Shown piece by piece: positions 29,168-37,300 of a stretch of 64,000 nucleotides of DNA (within the stretch, counting starts at the first letter, position 1; each line of letters opens with the position of its first letter). This stretch comes from Methanococcoides methylutens MM1 (GTDB lineage: Archaea > Halobacteriota > Methanosarcinia > Methanosarcinales > Methanosarcinaceae): the NCBI RefSeq assembly GCF_000970325.1, contig NZ_CP009518.1, forward strand, positions 558,001 through 622,000, given 5' to 3'. The notes below the pieces were generated by a model. It saw only the letters and a list, made by a program, of their open reading frames with translations, was not told the origin of the DNA and searched no databases. The position numbers and the translations under genes are program-made.

Positions 29168-29297
29168 ATTTCTTTTAGTTTTACTCAGAATTTGTTCTAC
29201 TCTGTTACTGGTCTCTACTATTTTGTTTGGTTTTCTTTGTTCTACTTTAAAGAAGGGTTTTTAAGCATACGTGATAATGTTGTCTTGGGGAATGCTG

Positions 29298-30323
29298 ATG
29301 CTTAAAGAAGCGATGTTCTATGAAAAGCTGGATGAGGGGAAGGTACAGTGCAACCTGTGCAATCACAGGTGCAAGATAGGTGAGGGCAAGACGGGTATCT
29401 GCGGGGTGCGGGAGAATCGTGATGGTACACTTTATTCACTGATCTACAACACTGTCTCAAGTGAGGCTGTGGATCCTATCGAGAAGAAACCCCTGTTCCA
29501 TTTCAATCCGGGATCAAAGGCATATTCCCTGGGCACCATCGGATGCAATTTCAGGTGTAAGCACTGCCAGAACTGGACGATCTCGCAGGTAAAGCTGGAT
29601 GAGGCAGCATCTGTGGAGATCACTCCGGAGGAAGCGGTTTCCAGAGCCCTTGCAACAGGTTGCAGGTCGATCGCATGGACCTACAATGAGCCTACCATCT
29701 GGTATGAGTACACCTATGATTCTGCAAAGCTTGCAAAAGAAGCAGGACTTGATACTGTCTACGTAACCAACGGCTTCATAACTCCGGAAGCTTTGAAGCA
29801 CATCTCACCATACCTTGATGCCTTCAGGGTGGATATCAAGGCCTTTACAGAGGACTTCTACAGGAAAGTTGCCAGTGCCAGGCTGGCACCTGTGCTGGAA
29901 TCCGCGAAACTGGCAAAGGAGCTGGGGATGCATGTGGAGGTCATAAATCTCATAATTCCCACACTGAACGATTCCGAGGATGAGCTACGGCAGTTGTCCA
30001 CCTGGGTATATGAGAATCTGGGGGCTGATACTCCTATACACTTTACCCGCTTCCAGCCTCATTACAAGATGAAACACCTGCCTCCAACATCGGTTGAAAC
30101 AATTGAAATGGCTCATGACATTGCAATTGATGTGGGTCTGAAGTATGTTTATGTTGGAAATGTGTTCGGGCACAAGTATGAGAGCACATATTGCCCTTCA
30201 TGTGGGGAGTTGTTGATAGGGCGCGGTCTATTTGATGTGAGTGAGTACAATATAAATCCGGAGAACAAGTGCCGCAATTGCGGGGAGCCTATCAATATAT
30301 ATGGTGGATTTGGTGGCCTTTGA
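29298..30323 (+). CDS. amrS: AmmeMemoRadiSam radical SAM enzyme
   Basis: AmrS belongs to the PflA-like radical SAM group. The 341-residue product has GCNFRCKHCQNW, the CxxxCxxC cluster motif. Upstream is a Cys-rich N-terminal segment CNLCNHRC...GICGVR, and downstream a C-terminal zinc-like CPSCGEL/CRNCGE. The ATG at 29298 follows GGGG by seven bases; ATGs at 29277 and 29292 are in frame but less well placed. Its Memo partner is 6 kb away. The reaction is unknown. Confidence 0.88.
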   Translation: MLKEAMFYEKLDEGKVQCNLCNHRCKIGEGKTGICGVRENRDGTLYSLIYNTVSSEAVDPIEKKPLFHFNPGSKAYSLGTIGCNFRCKHCQNWTISQVKLDEAASVEITPEEAVSRALATGCRSIAWTYNEPTIWYEYTYDSAKLAKEAGLDTVYVTNGFITPEALKHISPYLDAFRVDIKAFTEDFYRKVASARLAPVLESAKLAKELGMHVEVINLIIPTLNDSEDELRQLSTWVYENLGADTPIHFTRFQPHYKMKHLPPTSVETIEMAHDIAIDVGLKYVYVGNVFGHKYESTYCPSCGELLIGRGLFDVSEYNINPENKCRNCGEPINIYGGFGGL

Positions 30324-30469
30324 TGGCTATTTTTTTGTCTTTTCAAGGCCAAAAATCACTACTTTTTCTTCAATTTCCCCTTTGTCGCAGACCTTTTTGG
30401 GATTTCGAACAAAAGGTTTAAAACCCATAAGTGCATTAGGAGGATTCGTGCGTCGAAGCACAATCAAGT

Positions 30470-30542
30470 GCCGCTATAACTCAGTTGGTAGAGTGTCTGG
30501 CTGTTAACCAGAATGTCACAGGTTCGAGCCCTGTTGGCGGCG
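30470..30542 (+). tRNA. tRNA-Asn (GTT)
   Basis: The acceptor GCCGCTA pairs with TGGCGGC (discriminator G). The anticodon arm is TCTGG-CTGTTAA-CCAGA with anticodon GTT at 30503-30505. The T arm is ACAGG-TTCGAGC-CCTGT. All arms pair well, and there is no intron. Confidence 0.95.
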
Positions 30543-30563
30543 TATTCTACTTCCTTTTTTTGA

Positions 30564-30638
30564 GGGCCTATAGCTTAGTCAGGTTAGAGCGCCCGGCTCA
30601 TAACCGGGCGATCACCGGTTCAAATCCGGTTAGGCCCA
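30564..30638 (+). tRNA. tRNA with CAT anticodon, probably tRNA-Ile2 (AUA-decoding)
   Basis: The acceptor GGGCCTA pairs with TAGGCCC (discriminator A). The anticodon arm is CCCGG-CTCATAA-CCGGG, and the T arm ACCGG-TTCAAAT-CCGGT. The anticodon CAT would be Met by default. The GGGCC acceptor and A73, though, resemble archaeal tRNA-Ile, where C34 is modified to agmatidine to read AUA. I favour Ile2, with elongator Met as the alternative. Confidence 0.85.
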
Positions 30639-30739
30639 TCTCAACTTATTCTTGTGATTACTATCTGAAATTACTATTTTATATTGGTGAGATCTGATAT
30701 TCGTAACATTTTTACAGAATGCAAACCAATTTTATATTT

Positions 30740-31444
30740 ATGGTAGCTGTAAGCGGATATCCACCTGCTGATCGTACCTCTTTTAAATGTGACCTTATGA
30801 GCTTTAAGGAATCATATAACCTTGCTAAGATCCTTGCCAGAAATATAAAGGATTCCGGGAATTTGCCTGATATGATCATTGCTATCGGCAGGGGTGGATA
30901 TGTACCTGCCCGGTTAATATGTGATTTCCTCCTTTTTGATAACCTGACAACAATAAAGATCGAGCATTACAAGGGGGCTGCAGATATTCAGGAGATGGCG
31001 ACGCTCAGGTTCCCGCTTTCAGCTGATATAAGTGGCAAAAAGATCCTTGTTGTGGATGATGTTACAGACACGGGTAAAACACTAAGAGTTGCTGTGGAAT
31101 ACCTGGAATCTCTTAAACCGGCAGAGATCAAGACTGCAGTTCTCCAGCACAAGATCTGTTCCGATTTCGTGCCGGACTATTATGCAAAAAAAATTGTTAA
31201 ATGGCGCTGGATAATTTACCCATGGGCCGCTTACGAAGATCTTGCAGGTTTTGCCGAAAACATAATTGGTGAGAGGACTTTGACAACCCGACAGATCTGC
31301 AACGAGTTTGATTCCCGCTACAATATCTCCTTAAGACAATCGAATCTGACAGAAATACTCGAAGACCTTTATGCAAGGGGAAGTATAGATCACATTTATG
31401 GTGATGAAGATACACTGTGGAGAAAAGTGACCCTCGTGAAGTAA
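30740..31444 (+). CDS. phosphoribosyltransferase with C-terminal winged-helix-like region
   Basis: This type I phosphoribosyltransferase has the PRPP-binding motif ILVVDDVTDTGKTL and an N-terminal AIGRGGYVPARL. About 75 C-terminal residues (from about RTLTTRQICNEFD) look like a helix-turn-helix domain. Archaeal proteins of this kind are annotated as purine (xanthine/guanine) phosphoribosyltransferases or as regulators. The start is uncertain: ATGs at 30719, 30740 and 30797 are in frame, and 30740 keeps the expected PPADRTSFKCDL lead-in. A TATA-like TTTTATATTG lies at about 30675. Confidence 0.8.
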   Translation: MVAVSGYPPADRTSFKCDLMSFKESYNLAKILARNIKDSGNLPDMIIAIGRGGYVPARLICDFLLFDNLTTIKIEHYKGAADIQEMATLRFPLSADISGKKILVVDDVTDTGKTLRVAVEYLESLKPAEIKTAVLQHKICSDFVPDYYAKKIVKWRWIIYPWAAYEDLAGFAENIIGERTLTTRQICNEFDSRYNISLRQSNLTEILEDLYARGSIDHIYGDEDTLWRKVTLVK

Positions 31445-31484
31445 ACCGCAGATATATCCTCAAGTCCTTTGGAAATTCGGTCTC

Positions 31485-31817
31485 TTAGATTTCTACTTGA
31501 TACTTCCTGCCTTCTTCTGTTGGATGATATATTATCCAGTTCCCACTCTTCTCTCTCCGTATAAGCCCATTGTCCACAAGGATCGACAGGTGGTATGAAA
31601 GTTTTGAATCGGGCATGCCTGTTATCTCTTTGATGAGGCAGACACAAAGGGGTTGAACCAGTACCAGATTGAGAATCTTCAGGCGGATTGATGAGGATAG
31701 TGCATGGTGTATACTGCTCTGCCGGGCGATGCTTTCATCATCTGCGATCCTCAGTGCAATGCCTTCAGCTCCCCCAAGCAGATTCACTTCGTTTTCGATC
31801 GGTTCAGGAATTATCAT
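31485..31817 (-). CDS. ArsR-type winged-helix transcription regulator
   Basis: The 110-residue product has an ArsR-like HTH: SSIRLKILNLVLVQPLCVC, then KEITGMPDSKLSYHLSILVDNGLI, then the wing EKSGNWIIYHPTEEG. A CVC pair in helix 3 is at the place where many ArsR sensors bind metal or a redox signal. Targets are unknown. It lies convergent to the phosphoribosyltransferase and on the same strand as the glycosyltransferase upstream. Confidence 0.82.
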   Translation of the reverse strand: MIIPEPIENEVNLLGGAEGIALRIADDESIARQSSIHHALSSSIRLKILNLVLVQPLCVCLIKEITGMPDSKLSYHLSILVDNGLIRREKSGNWIIYHPTEEGRKYQVEI

Positions 31818-31927
31818 TAGTGCACCAACTGGAATTAGTATTGTTCAAACATATGGACATGTAAACGTTGTCTTTATTATGGCGGCTGAAGTGAAATATC
31901 TTTTGTGCTGTGTGTATCTTCCGGATC

Positions 31928-33058
31928 TCATTGCATGTACTTTGATTCCAGCATCCTCGTGATGGCAGACGGCCCGCTAAGCTCATTGGAGAGCTCTTGC
32001 AGTTCCCTGCTCTTCTCTACCAGCTTACCTTCCTTTGTGATCTCATGGATGTGTTCAAGGAGTTTTTCAGGTGATATTGAATAGTCCAGTCTCTTTCCAC
32101 ATCCATCCTCTTCCAGTGCAGTGGCATTGTTCTGTTGTTCGTTGTGATCGATGTCCGGGAATGAGAGCATAGGGATGCCAAAAGAGAGTGCTTCCATCAT
32201 TGTACTATGGCCTCCAGGTGCTATGACAAGGTCGGAACTTTTGATGTATGGGAACTGGTCCTCTATGAATTTGAGTATTGTAACGTTGTCCGGGAGGTCG
32301 GTAAAGTCCTCGGGATCGACACTGGGGCCTGACAGGAGAGTATAACTGATCATTTTGTCCAGTTTTGCTGTTTCGATTACCTTCCTGAAGATTGGTTCGC
32401 GATATCCGAAACCGCCTACAGTGGATAGCACATGGGGTTTACTAAGTTCTGCCCTGGTGACCTCTTCATACTTTTTCCCCACAAGAGGGCCACTGTAGAA
32501 TATGGCATCATCCAGCTCTTCCTGAAGCTCAAGGTTCATGCGGCAGATCGTATATGGCATGGGATAATCAGGTATTATAATCCCATCTACTCTACGGAAT
32601 ATTGCATTGTAGAATGATTTTGTGAACCTGCCAATGGCTTTCATGAAAGTTCCCTTGTTGTAGAAGAATTCCTCCATGTTGGACTGGTTCATCATCAGGT
32701 GGACGGGCTTCTTCCTGAACATTGCAGCTATGGCGGCGGTGTAATGGCTGTCTGATACCACCACCTGAGGATCGAACTCTTTCAGTTGTCTGTTGATCTT
32801 CAGGATGCCTAATAGTTCTCCGCTTTTGATGGTGGCCAGAATGGATGCTTTAAGGTCAAGGCTGCCTGCATTTCCAACAAGCTGTATCTCGGGAGGTATC
32901 TCTATGGTTGGCAGTCCTTTTTTGTCGATCAGTTCCCTGGAATATCCATAGGCACCAATAAGGACATCATGGCCTTCTTCCTGCATCTGTTGGGCAAGCG
33001 GAATGCAGCGGCTAGTATGACCGAGTCCTTCTCCACATACGAAGAGCATAATTCTCAT
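31928..33058 (-). CDS. GT28-like glycosyltransferase
   Basis: The 376-residue protein resembles the MurG/UGT-like GT-B family (MJ1255 group). It has an N-terminal VCGEGLGHTSRC and a C-terminal donor-site region IAPGGHSTMMEALSFGIPML with DHNEQQNNA. These are predicted nucleotide-sugar transferases. There is no membrane span, so it would work at the cytoplasmic face. Its neighbours are a SEC59-like lipid kinase and a flippase-like protein, which suggests a lipid-linked sugar pathway. Confidence 0.85.
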   Translation of the reverse strand: MRIMLFVCGEGLGHTSRCIPLAQQMQEEGHDVLIGAYGYSRELIDKKGLPTIEIPPEIQLVGNAGSLDLKASILATIKSGELLGILKINRQLKEFDPQVVVSDSHYTAAIAAMFRKKPVHLMMNQSNMEEFFYNKGTFMKAIGRFTKSFYNAIFRRVDGIIIPDYPMPYTICRMNLELQEELDDAIFYSGPLVGKKYEEVTRAELSKPHVLSTVGGFGYREPIFRKVIETAKLDKMISYTLLSGPSVDPEDFTDLPDNVTILKFIEDQFPYIKSSDLVIAPGGHSTMMEALSFGIPMLSFPDIDHNEQQNNATALEEDGCGKRLDYSISPEKLLEHIHEITKEGKLVEKSRELQELSNELSGPSAITRMLESKYMQ

Positions 33059-33161
33059 AGTTATTTCCTTTCCCTGAATTCATCTTTTATTTAGATGGAT
33101 CTCTATTTTATTCAGTCTAATTAACTTTATTCTTTTTCATTTGAGGCTATTGCTTATCTAA

Positions 33162-33761
33162 TCAAAACAAAGAATATGCGATCAAAACGAGATATCCGGC
33201 AAGACCTGAAAATAGAGGTATCATTAGATTATCGTCCAGTTTGTATGTCAGGGTTTCAACTATTGTGGCTGCTAAAGCCATTGTTAAAGCTATTATCCAG
33301 TTTGAGAGGAACAGGTAGCCAATGCATAGGTTTACCAGGAACTCGGAGATCACTCCTTCCCATGCCCTGTCCGGCAGACCTTTTATCCAGTTCCTGCCAT
33401 AGCTTATTCCTATAAGGGCAGCCGCACTATCTCCAAAAGTTGTCATTAATATTGCTGCAGATGCAATCTCCTTTGGAAAAACGCTTATGACGATGATACT
33501 TCCGATCAGGAATTGTATATTCCCACTCAGTTTGTTCTTCTCCTTTGAACGGTAAAGTTTCCAGAAGATCGGAATTTTAATTTCTTTTTCCACCCGGAAA
33601 TACTCTATTACAAGAAAACAGCAAAGAACCAGTGTCAAAAGATCAAGTGTGAGCTCTTTTCCAGAATAGTAGTATATTATGACAATAAGTAAAGATACAA
33701 AATGTATGCTTTTTCTGAAAAATTCTTTAAAAAAGACAGATCTTTGTATATTCGATAGCAT
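33162..33761 (-). CDS. SEC59/DGK1/VTE5-family lipid kinase (CTP-dependent)
   Basis: The 199-residue membrane protein has about six hydrophobic segments. Its conserved region MTTFGDSAAALIGISYGRNWIKG matches the GD(S/A)xAxxxGxxxG motif of the dolichol kinase/diacylglycerol kinase/phytol kinase family. These use CTP to phosphorylate polyprenols or lipids. In archaea this could provide dolichyl phosphate for N-glycosylation or salvage isoprenoid alcohols. The substrate cannot be told from sequence. Confidence 0.82.
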   Translation of the reverse strand: MLSNIQRSVFFKEFFRKSIHFVSLLIVIIYYYSGKELTLDLLTLVLCCFLVIEYFRVEKEIKIPIFWKLYRSKEKNKLSGNIQFLIGSIIVISVFPKEIASAAILMTTFGDSAAALIGISYGRNWIKGLPDRAWEGVISEFLVNLCIGYLFLSNWIIALTMALAATIVETLTYKLDDNLMIPLFSGLAGYLVLIAYSLF

Positions 33762-33976
33762 TCTGTTGTCCCTTTAGTTCCGGTTTAATCCAATCCAGGT
33801 TTTTTTCTCATAATGAGTAACTATTCCTTATCAGGCTCATTCTAAATATTTCTCCCAATTATTATGTTCTTTGTCTATGATCTGTTCGATTCTGTCCACC
33901 AAAACAAATCAATTATATGTGACTACGAATATATTATGTAGCATTATTTCGACTTAAGTGTCGTGCTATTATAGGA

Positions 33977-35014
33977 ATGATATATGTGAACAATCTAAGA
34001 AAATGGCTCTCAATTTCGCTTCTTATAAGTGCCATTTCCATTGTTCTTGTCATGGTCTATACGATAGATCCACAGACTCTGGACCTTATCCATAATATCA
34101 GGCCGGAGTTCCTGCTGGCTGCAGTTGTCCTGCACCTTAGCTCCTTCATATTCTGGGGACTGCGAACAAGGTCTATGTGTGGTTCACTTGGTTTTAAGGT
34201 AGGTATCTCAAGGTCTATCGAGATCGTAACATCAAGTACTTTCCTTGCATCAGTAACTCCGTCATCAATAGGCGGGGAACCACTGAGGATACATCTTCTC
34301 AACCAGGACGATGTTCCCGTTGGGAGCGCCACAGCGGTGGTACTTGGAGAAAGGTTGCTTGACGGTATCCTGATAATGATGGCAGCTCCCGTAGCACTGC
34401 ACCTGTTCCGAAGGGCGATATCTATTTCCGGTCTGGACATAGTGATAATGGCCGGGGAACTGGGTCTGGTATTTGTGTTTATGGTGGTCCTATATGCGGT
34501 ATGGCATCCCCATCAGACCAGGAAAGCGCTTAAATTCCTGCTCCATCGGATCGCAGGTTTCCTGGGTAAAGGAGAGGATCCACGTCTGGACAGGGTAATG
34601 GGGAAAATGGATATGATAATAGAGGACTTCCACTATAGCATGGCATTCTTTGTAACCAAAGGGCATAAAGGACTGCTATTTGGAAGTATCTATACCATCC
34701 TGTTCTGGCTGGTCGAGTTTGCCATGGTTCCTGTGATCCTCATGGGGCTGAATCAGCCGCCATCGATCCTTATCTCCTTTGCTGCCCAGGTGCTGCTCAT
34801 GATCCTGCTGGTAATACCGCTCACTCCGGGTTCAAGTGGTGTTGCAGAGCTTGGTGCAACTTCCCTGTTCTCGGTGTTCGTTCCGGCCTATATGGTTGGG
34901 ATCGTTGTCGTGGCATGGCGTGTCTTCACGCTTTACATGAATCTTATCGTAGGTGGATTTGTGAGCTTTAAAATACTAAAGGACACAGATTATATTCGAA
35001 ATATGATGAAATAA
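33977..35014 (+). CDS. flippase-like integral membrane protein (LPG synthase TM family)
   Basis: The 345-residue protein with about seven to eight transmembrane segments belongs to the lysylphosphatidylglycerol-synthase TM/UPF0104 family. It has conserved TPSSIGGEPLR, VVLGERLLDG and TPGSSGVAELG motifs. The soluble synthetase domain is absent, so it is the flippase-like part alone. It lies divergent from the SEC59-like gene across 215 bases. Confidence 0.83.
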   Translation: MIYVNNLRKWLSISLLISAISIVLVMVYTIDPQTLDLIHNIRPEFLLAAVVLHLSSFIFWGLRTRSMCGSLGFKVGISRSIEIVTSSTFLASVTPSSIGGEPLRIHLLNQDDVPVGSATAVVLGERLLDGILIMMAAPVALHLFRRAISISGLDIVIMAGELGLVFVFMVVLYAVWHPHQTRKALKFLLHRIAGFLGKGEDPRLDRVMGKMDMIIEDFHYSMAFFVTKGHKGLLFGSIYTILFWLVEFAMVPVILMGLNQPPSILISFAAQVLLMILLVIPLTPGSSGVAELGATSLFSVFVPAYMVGIVVVAWRVFTLYMNLIVGGFVSFKILKDTDYIRNMMK

Positions 35015-35083
35015 GCCCACCAATTACTGATAATAACGGGAAGCGATATTTGAATTAAACACAATACTTATGCGAGTAATAGA

Positions 35084-35476
35084 ATGTTTCCAATAATAGC
35101 CGTTGATATCTCAGGCCGTCACAGGATAGGACAGGGGTACTACATGGTCTGTGCTGCTGTTGCAGTCGATGTGTCTGCAAGTCATATCGAATCAGTATCT
35201 CAGATAGCCATCAAACCGTTCCTGACCGCATCACCACCCGGTGTTGCTGATGTTGTCAGTATTATCGAAACAACTGTCGCTGAGATCAAGTATCCAGGTA
35301 CCATCATAGTGGAGCATGGAGATCTTTACAACCAGCCGGAGTGGCTTTCTCAGAAAATGTTCTCCCGTGAGTTCAAATATCAGGAATCCTTGAGTGAAAG
35401 GTTGGCGATAGAATTTGCCCACCATGTATCCCTGAGTTCGAGAAATCTTCTTATGAAGGAATTGGCTATTGATTGA
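35084..35476 (+). CDS. DUF2209 family protein
   Basis: The 130-residue product has a strand-rich N-terminus (FPIIAVDISGRHRIG...YMVCAAVAVD), as in RNase H-like folds. It resembles DUF2209 proteins known from methanogens. Function is unknown. Its last three codons and stop lie in a 7-copy ATTG repeat, so the C-terminus depends on the repeat's phase. The gene precedes hflX. Confidence 0.65.
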   Translation: MFPIIAVDISGRHRIGQGYYMVCAAVAVDVSASHIESVSQIAIKPFLTASPPGVADVVSIIETTVAEIKYPGTIIVEHGDLYNQPEWLSQKMFSREFKYQESLSERLAIEFAHHVSLSSRNLLMKELAID

Positions 35477-35495
35477 TTGATTGATTGATTGATTG
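35468..35495 (+). repeat. tetranucleotide microsatellite (ATTG)7
   Basis: Seven perfect copies of ATTG begin in the last codons of the DUF2209 gene and run through its stop. Every reading frame meets TGA within 12 bases of such a repeat, so changes in copy number cannot fuse the flanking genes. Confidence 0.95.
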
Positions 35496-35571
35496 TCCAG
35501 TTGTTCGTTCGGCTCCTTTATTGAATGGATACCGGATCACCTGTCTTTATTGTTCGTTACAAGGTAGTAAT

Positions 35572-36822
35572 ATGAGAAAAGCCATTGTTGTCCAGCGTAA
35601 TGACCCGAATGCCGATGAGGCTGAGAATGAGCGAAAGCTGGCGGAACTTAAAGAGCTTGCACATGCTTCCGATTACACTGTAGTGGGGTCAATGGTACAA
35701 TCACGTTATCCTGATCGGAAGTACCAGGTAGGTCGTGGTAAGGTGGAAGAGCTTGCGGAGCTTGTGGAAGCCCTGGAAGCTGAGAAGGTTATCTTTAACA
35801 ATCAGCTTTCAACTACCCAGATCTATAATATTTCCGAGACCTGCAAATGTGAAGTGATGGACAGGTTCCAGCTAATCCTTGAGATATTTGCTGCAAGGGC
35901 TACCACCAGGCGTGCAAAACTGCAGGTGGAGCTTGCAAAATTACAATATGAGCTTCCTAAGGCGAAATCCATCGTCTCCCTGCTCAAGAAGGAAGAGAGG
36001 CCGGGGTTTATGGGTCTTGGAGGTTATGAGGATTCCTATGAGCAGGACATAAAGAAAAGGATAGTCAGGATCAGGACCGAGCTCATGCACTCCTGCAAGG
36101 GAAGTGAATCCCTTCGGACCTTCAGGCATGAGAGGGGATTTTCCCTTGTGGCACTGGCAGGATATACGAATGCAGGCAAAAGTACTCTTTTCCAGTTGCT
36201 TGTGAAAGAAGGGACAATAGTGGAGGATATGCTCTTTACTACATTGTCCCCGACAACACGTTCTCTTACGATCAACCAGCGCAAGGTTCTTTTGACAGAT
36301 ACAGTGGGATTTATTGAGGATCTCCCGCACTGGATGGTAGATGCTTTCAGGTCAACTCTTGATGAGATCTTTTTGGCCGATATGATTCTTCTTGTGGTGG
36401 ACATGAGCGATCCTGTTGATGTCATCAGACAAAAGCTGGCGGTAAGTCATGATATATTCTGGAAGAGGACAGGAGGTGCTACGATAGTCACAGCTCTCAA
36501 TAAGACCGACCTGCTACCAGATGAGCAACTGCAGGAGAAACTGGATGCTATTAGTTACCTTGCTCCGAATCCGGTGATGATCTCCGCAGTGTCGGGTCAG
36601 GGCATTGATGAACTTAAGCAGCTTCTGTACAAAAAACTGCCTAAATGGGAACATTCTCATATTTCCATTCCCATGTCCGAAGAAGGTATGTCTATGGTCT
36701 CATGGCTTTATGATGAAGGAATAGTTCATTCTATCGAATACGGGGATTCTATAATTATGGAAATAGAGGCACGAAATGAGATCATTCAAAAAGTAAAACA
36801 ATTCGAAATCTCTTCTGAATAA
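35572..36822 (+). CDS. hflX: GTPase HflX
   Basis: HflX is a ribosome-binding GTPase, linked to splitting of stalled ribosomes. The 416-residue product has the N-terminal HflX domain with YQVGRGKVEEL and a helical linker (ATTRRAKLQVELAKLQYELP). The G domain follows with GYTNAGKST (G1), DTVGF (G3) and NKTD (G4). The ATG at 35572 follows AAGGTAGTAAT. The frame is open upstream into the ATTG repeat, but those codons look non-coding. Confidence 0.93.
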   Translation: MRKAIVVQRNDPNADEAENERKLAELKELAHASDYTVVGSMVQSRYPDRKYQVGRGKVEELAELVEALEAEKVIFNNQLSTTQIYNISETCKCEVMDRFQLILEIFAARATTRRAKLQVELAKLQYELPKAKSIVSLLKKEERPGFMGLGGYEDSYEQDIKKRIVRIRTELMHSCKGSESLRTFRHERGFSLVALAGYTNAGKSTLFQLLVKEGTIVEDMLFTTLSPTTRSLTINQRKVLLTDTVGFIEDLPHWMVDAFRSTLDEIFLADMILLVVDMSDPVDVIRQKLAVSHDIFWKRTGGATIVTALNKTDLLPDEQLQEKLDAISYLAPNPVMISAVSGQGIDELKQLLYKKLPKWEHSHISIPMSEEGMSMVSWLYDEGIVHSIEYGDSIIMEIEARNEIIQKVKQFEISSE

Positions 36823-36845
36823 TATTAAATGAAATCTGATATTCG

Positions 36846-36872
36846 TTCGTAATAACACGAAAAGTTTATAAA
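36846..36872 (+). promoter_or_regulatory. promoter of small RNA 1: dyad + TATA
   Basis: A dyad TTCGT-N6-ACGAA (36846-36861) is followed at once by AAAG and TTTATAAA (36865-36872). The first base of the closing stem (36895) is 26-27 bases from the TATA centre, the normal archaeal start distance. Confidence 0.7.
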
Positions 36873-36894
36873 CGTTGGGAACGTTTGTATAATT

Positions 36895-36981
36895 GCGAAC
36901 GGGTTTTCTTAATAAATCCTCTTAAGTACTACACCACAAATCCCCAATGTAATCGACTTGATTCACCCCGTTCGCCTTTTT
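36895..36981 (+). ncRNA. putative small RNA 1 (about 87 nt)
   Basis: GCGAACGGG (36895-36903) pairs perfectly with CCCGTTCGC (36967-36975), followed by CTTTTT, an intrinsic-terminator-like end. The interior is mainly unpaired and C-rich (ACTACACCACAAATCCCC), with a small AATC-GACTT-GATT hairpin. There is no open frame. The C-rich part contains CACC, which could pair with GGTG Shine-Dalgarno sites; this is an inference. Confidence 0.72.
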
Positions 36982-37078
36982 GCTATTTATCCTCTATTTT
37001 CTTTGTTGTTCAGTATGGAAAGCTGTGCAAAACATTCGTTATGTCTTCTTAATAATATTAACAGATGCTTAATATTCG

Positions 37079-37104
37079 TTCGCATTTATGCGAAAAGTTT
37101 ATAT
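37079..37104 (+). promoter_or_regulatory. promoter of small RNA 2: dyad + TATA
   Basis: The dyad is TTCGC-N6-GCGAA (37079-37094), followed by AAAG and TTTATATG (37098-37105). Compared with copy 1, both arms changed together (T/A to C/G), so the symmetry is kept although the spacer differs. Confidence 0.7.
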
Positions 37105-37127
37105 GTGTTTGAAACGTTTGTATAATT

Positions 37128-37212
37128 GCGAACGGGTTTCTTCATACATCCCCTAAGTACTACACCACAAATCCCCTATGTAATCGACTTGATTCACCCC
37201 GTTCGCTTTTTT
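37128..37212 (+). ncRNA. putative small RNA 2 (about 85 nt)
   Basis: The same 9-bp closing stem (37128-37136 with 37198-37206) is followed by TTTTTT. From TAAGTAC to the end it matches copy 1 except for one base in the interior and the tail. The 5' loop is two bases shorter and differs at several positions. Confidence 0.72.
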
Positions 37213-37300
37213 ACATTTATCCTCCTATTTTTTCTTTTTTGATCAATTATGCAAAGCATTCTTCAAAAACTTTATAACAGGAGAGCACTGCATTCACTAT

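Larger units (their letters stand above)
36821..37236 (+). repeat. tandem duplication, 233-bp period, small-RNA cassettes
   Basis: Two units, about 36821-37003 and 37054-37236, align along their whole length with one 2-bp indel. Each holds an upstream dyad, a TATA box, a stem-closed region of about 86 bases, a T-run and a conserved ATTTATCCTC tail. The most conserved part is the 3' half of the transcribed region (about 50 bases with one change). Upstream sequence diverged more, so selection seems to act on the RNA. There are no mobile-element features. Confidence 0.85.

Noticed and set aside
35476-35572. Phase-variable fusion of the DUF2209 gene to hflX through the ATTG repeat
   Set aside because: A period-4 repeat read in threes meets TGA in every frame within 12 bases, so no copy number can join the two frames.
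37030-37050. A third small-RNA promoter between the copies (ATTCGTTATG)
   Set aside because: Only the first half of the dyad is present, with no TATA box or stem after it.
36821-37236. Reading the tandem duplication as a CRISPR-like or transposon remnant
   Set aside because: There are only two units, with promoter and terminator features in each and no target-site duplication or terminal repeats.
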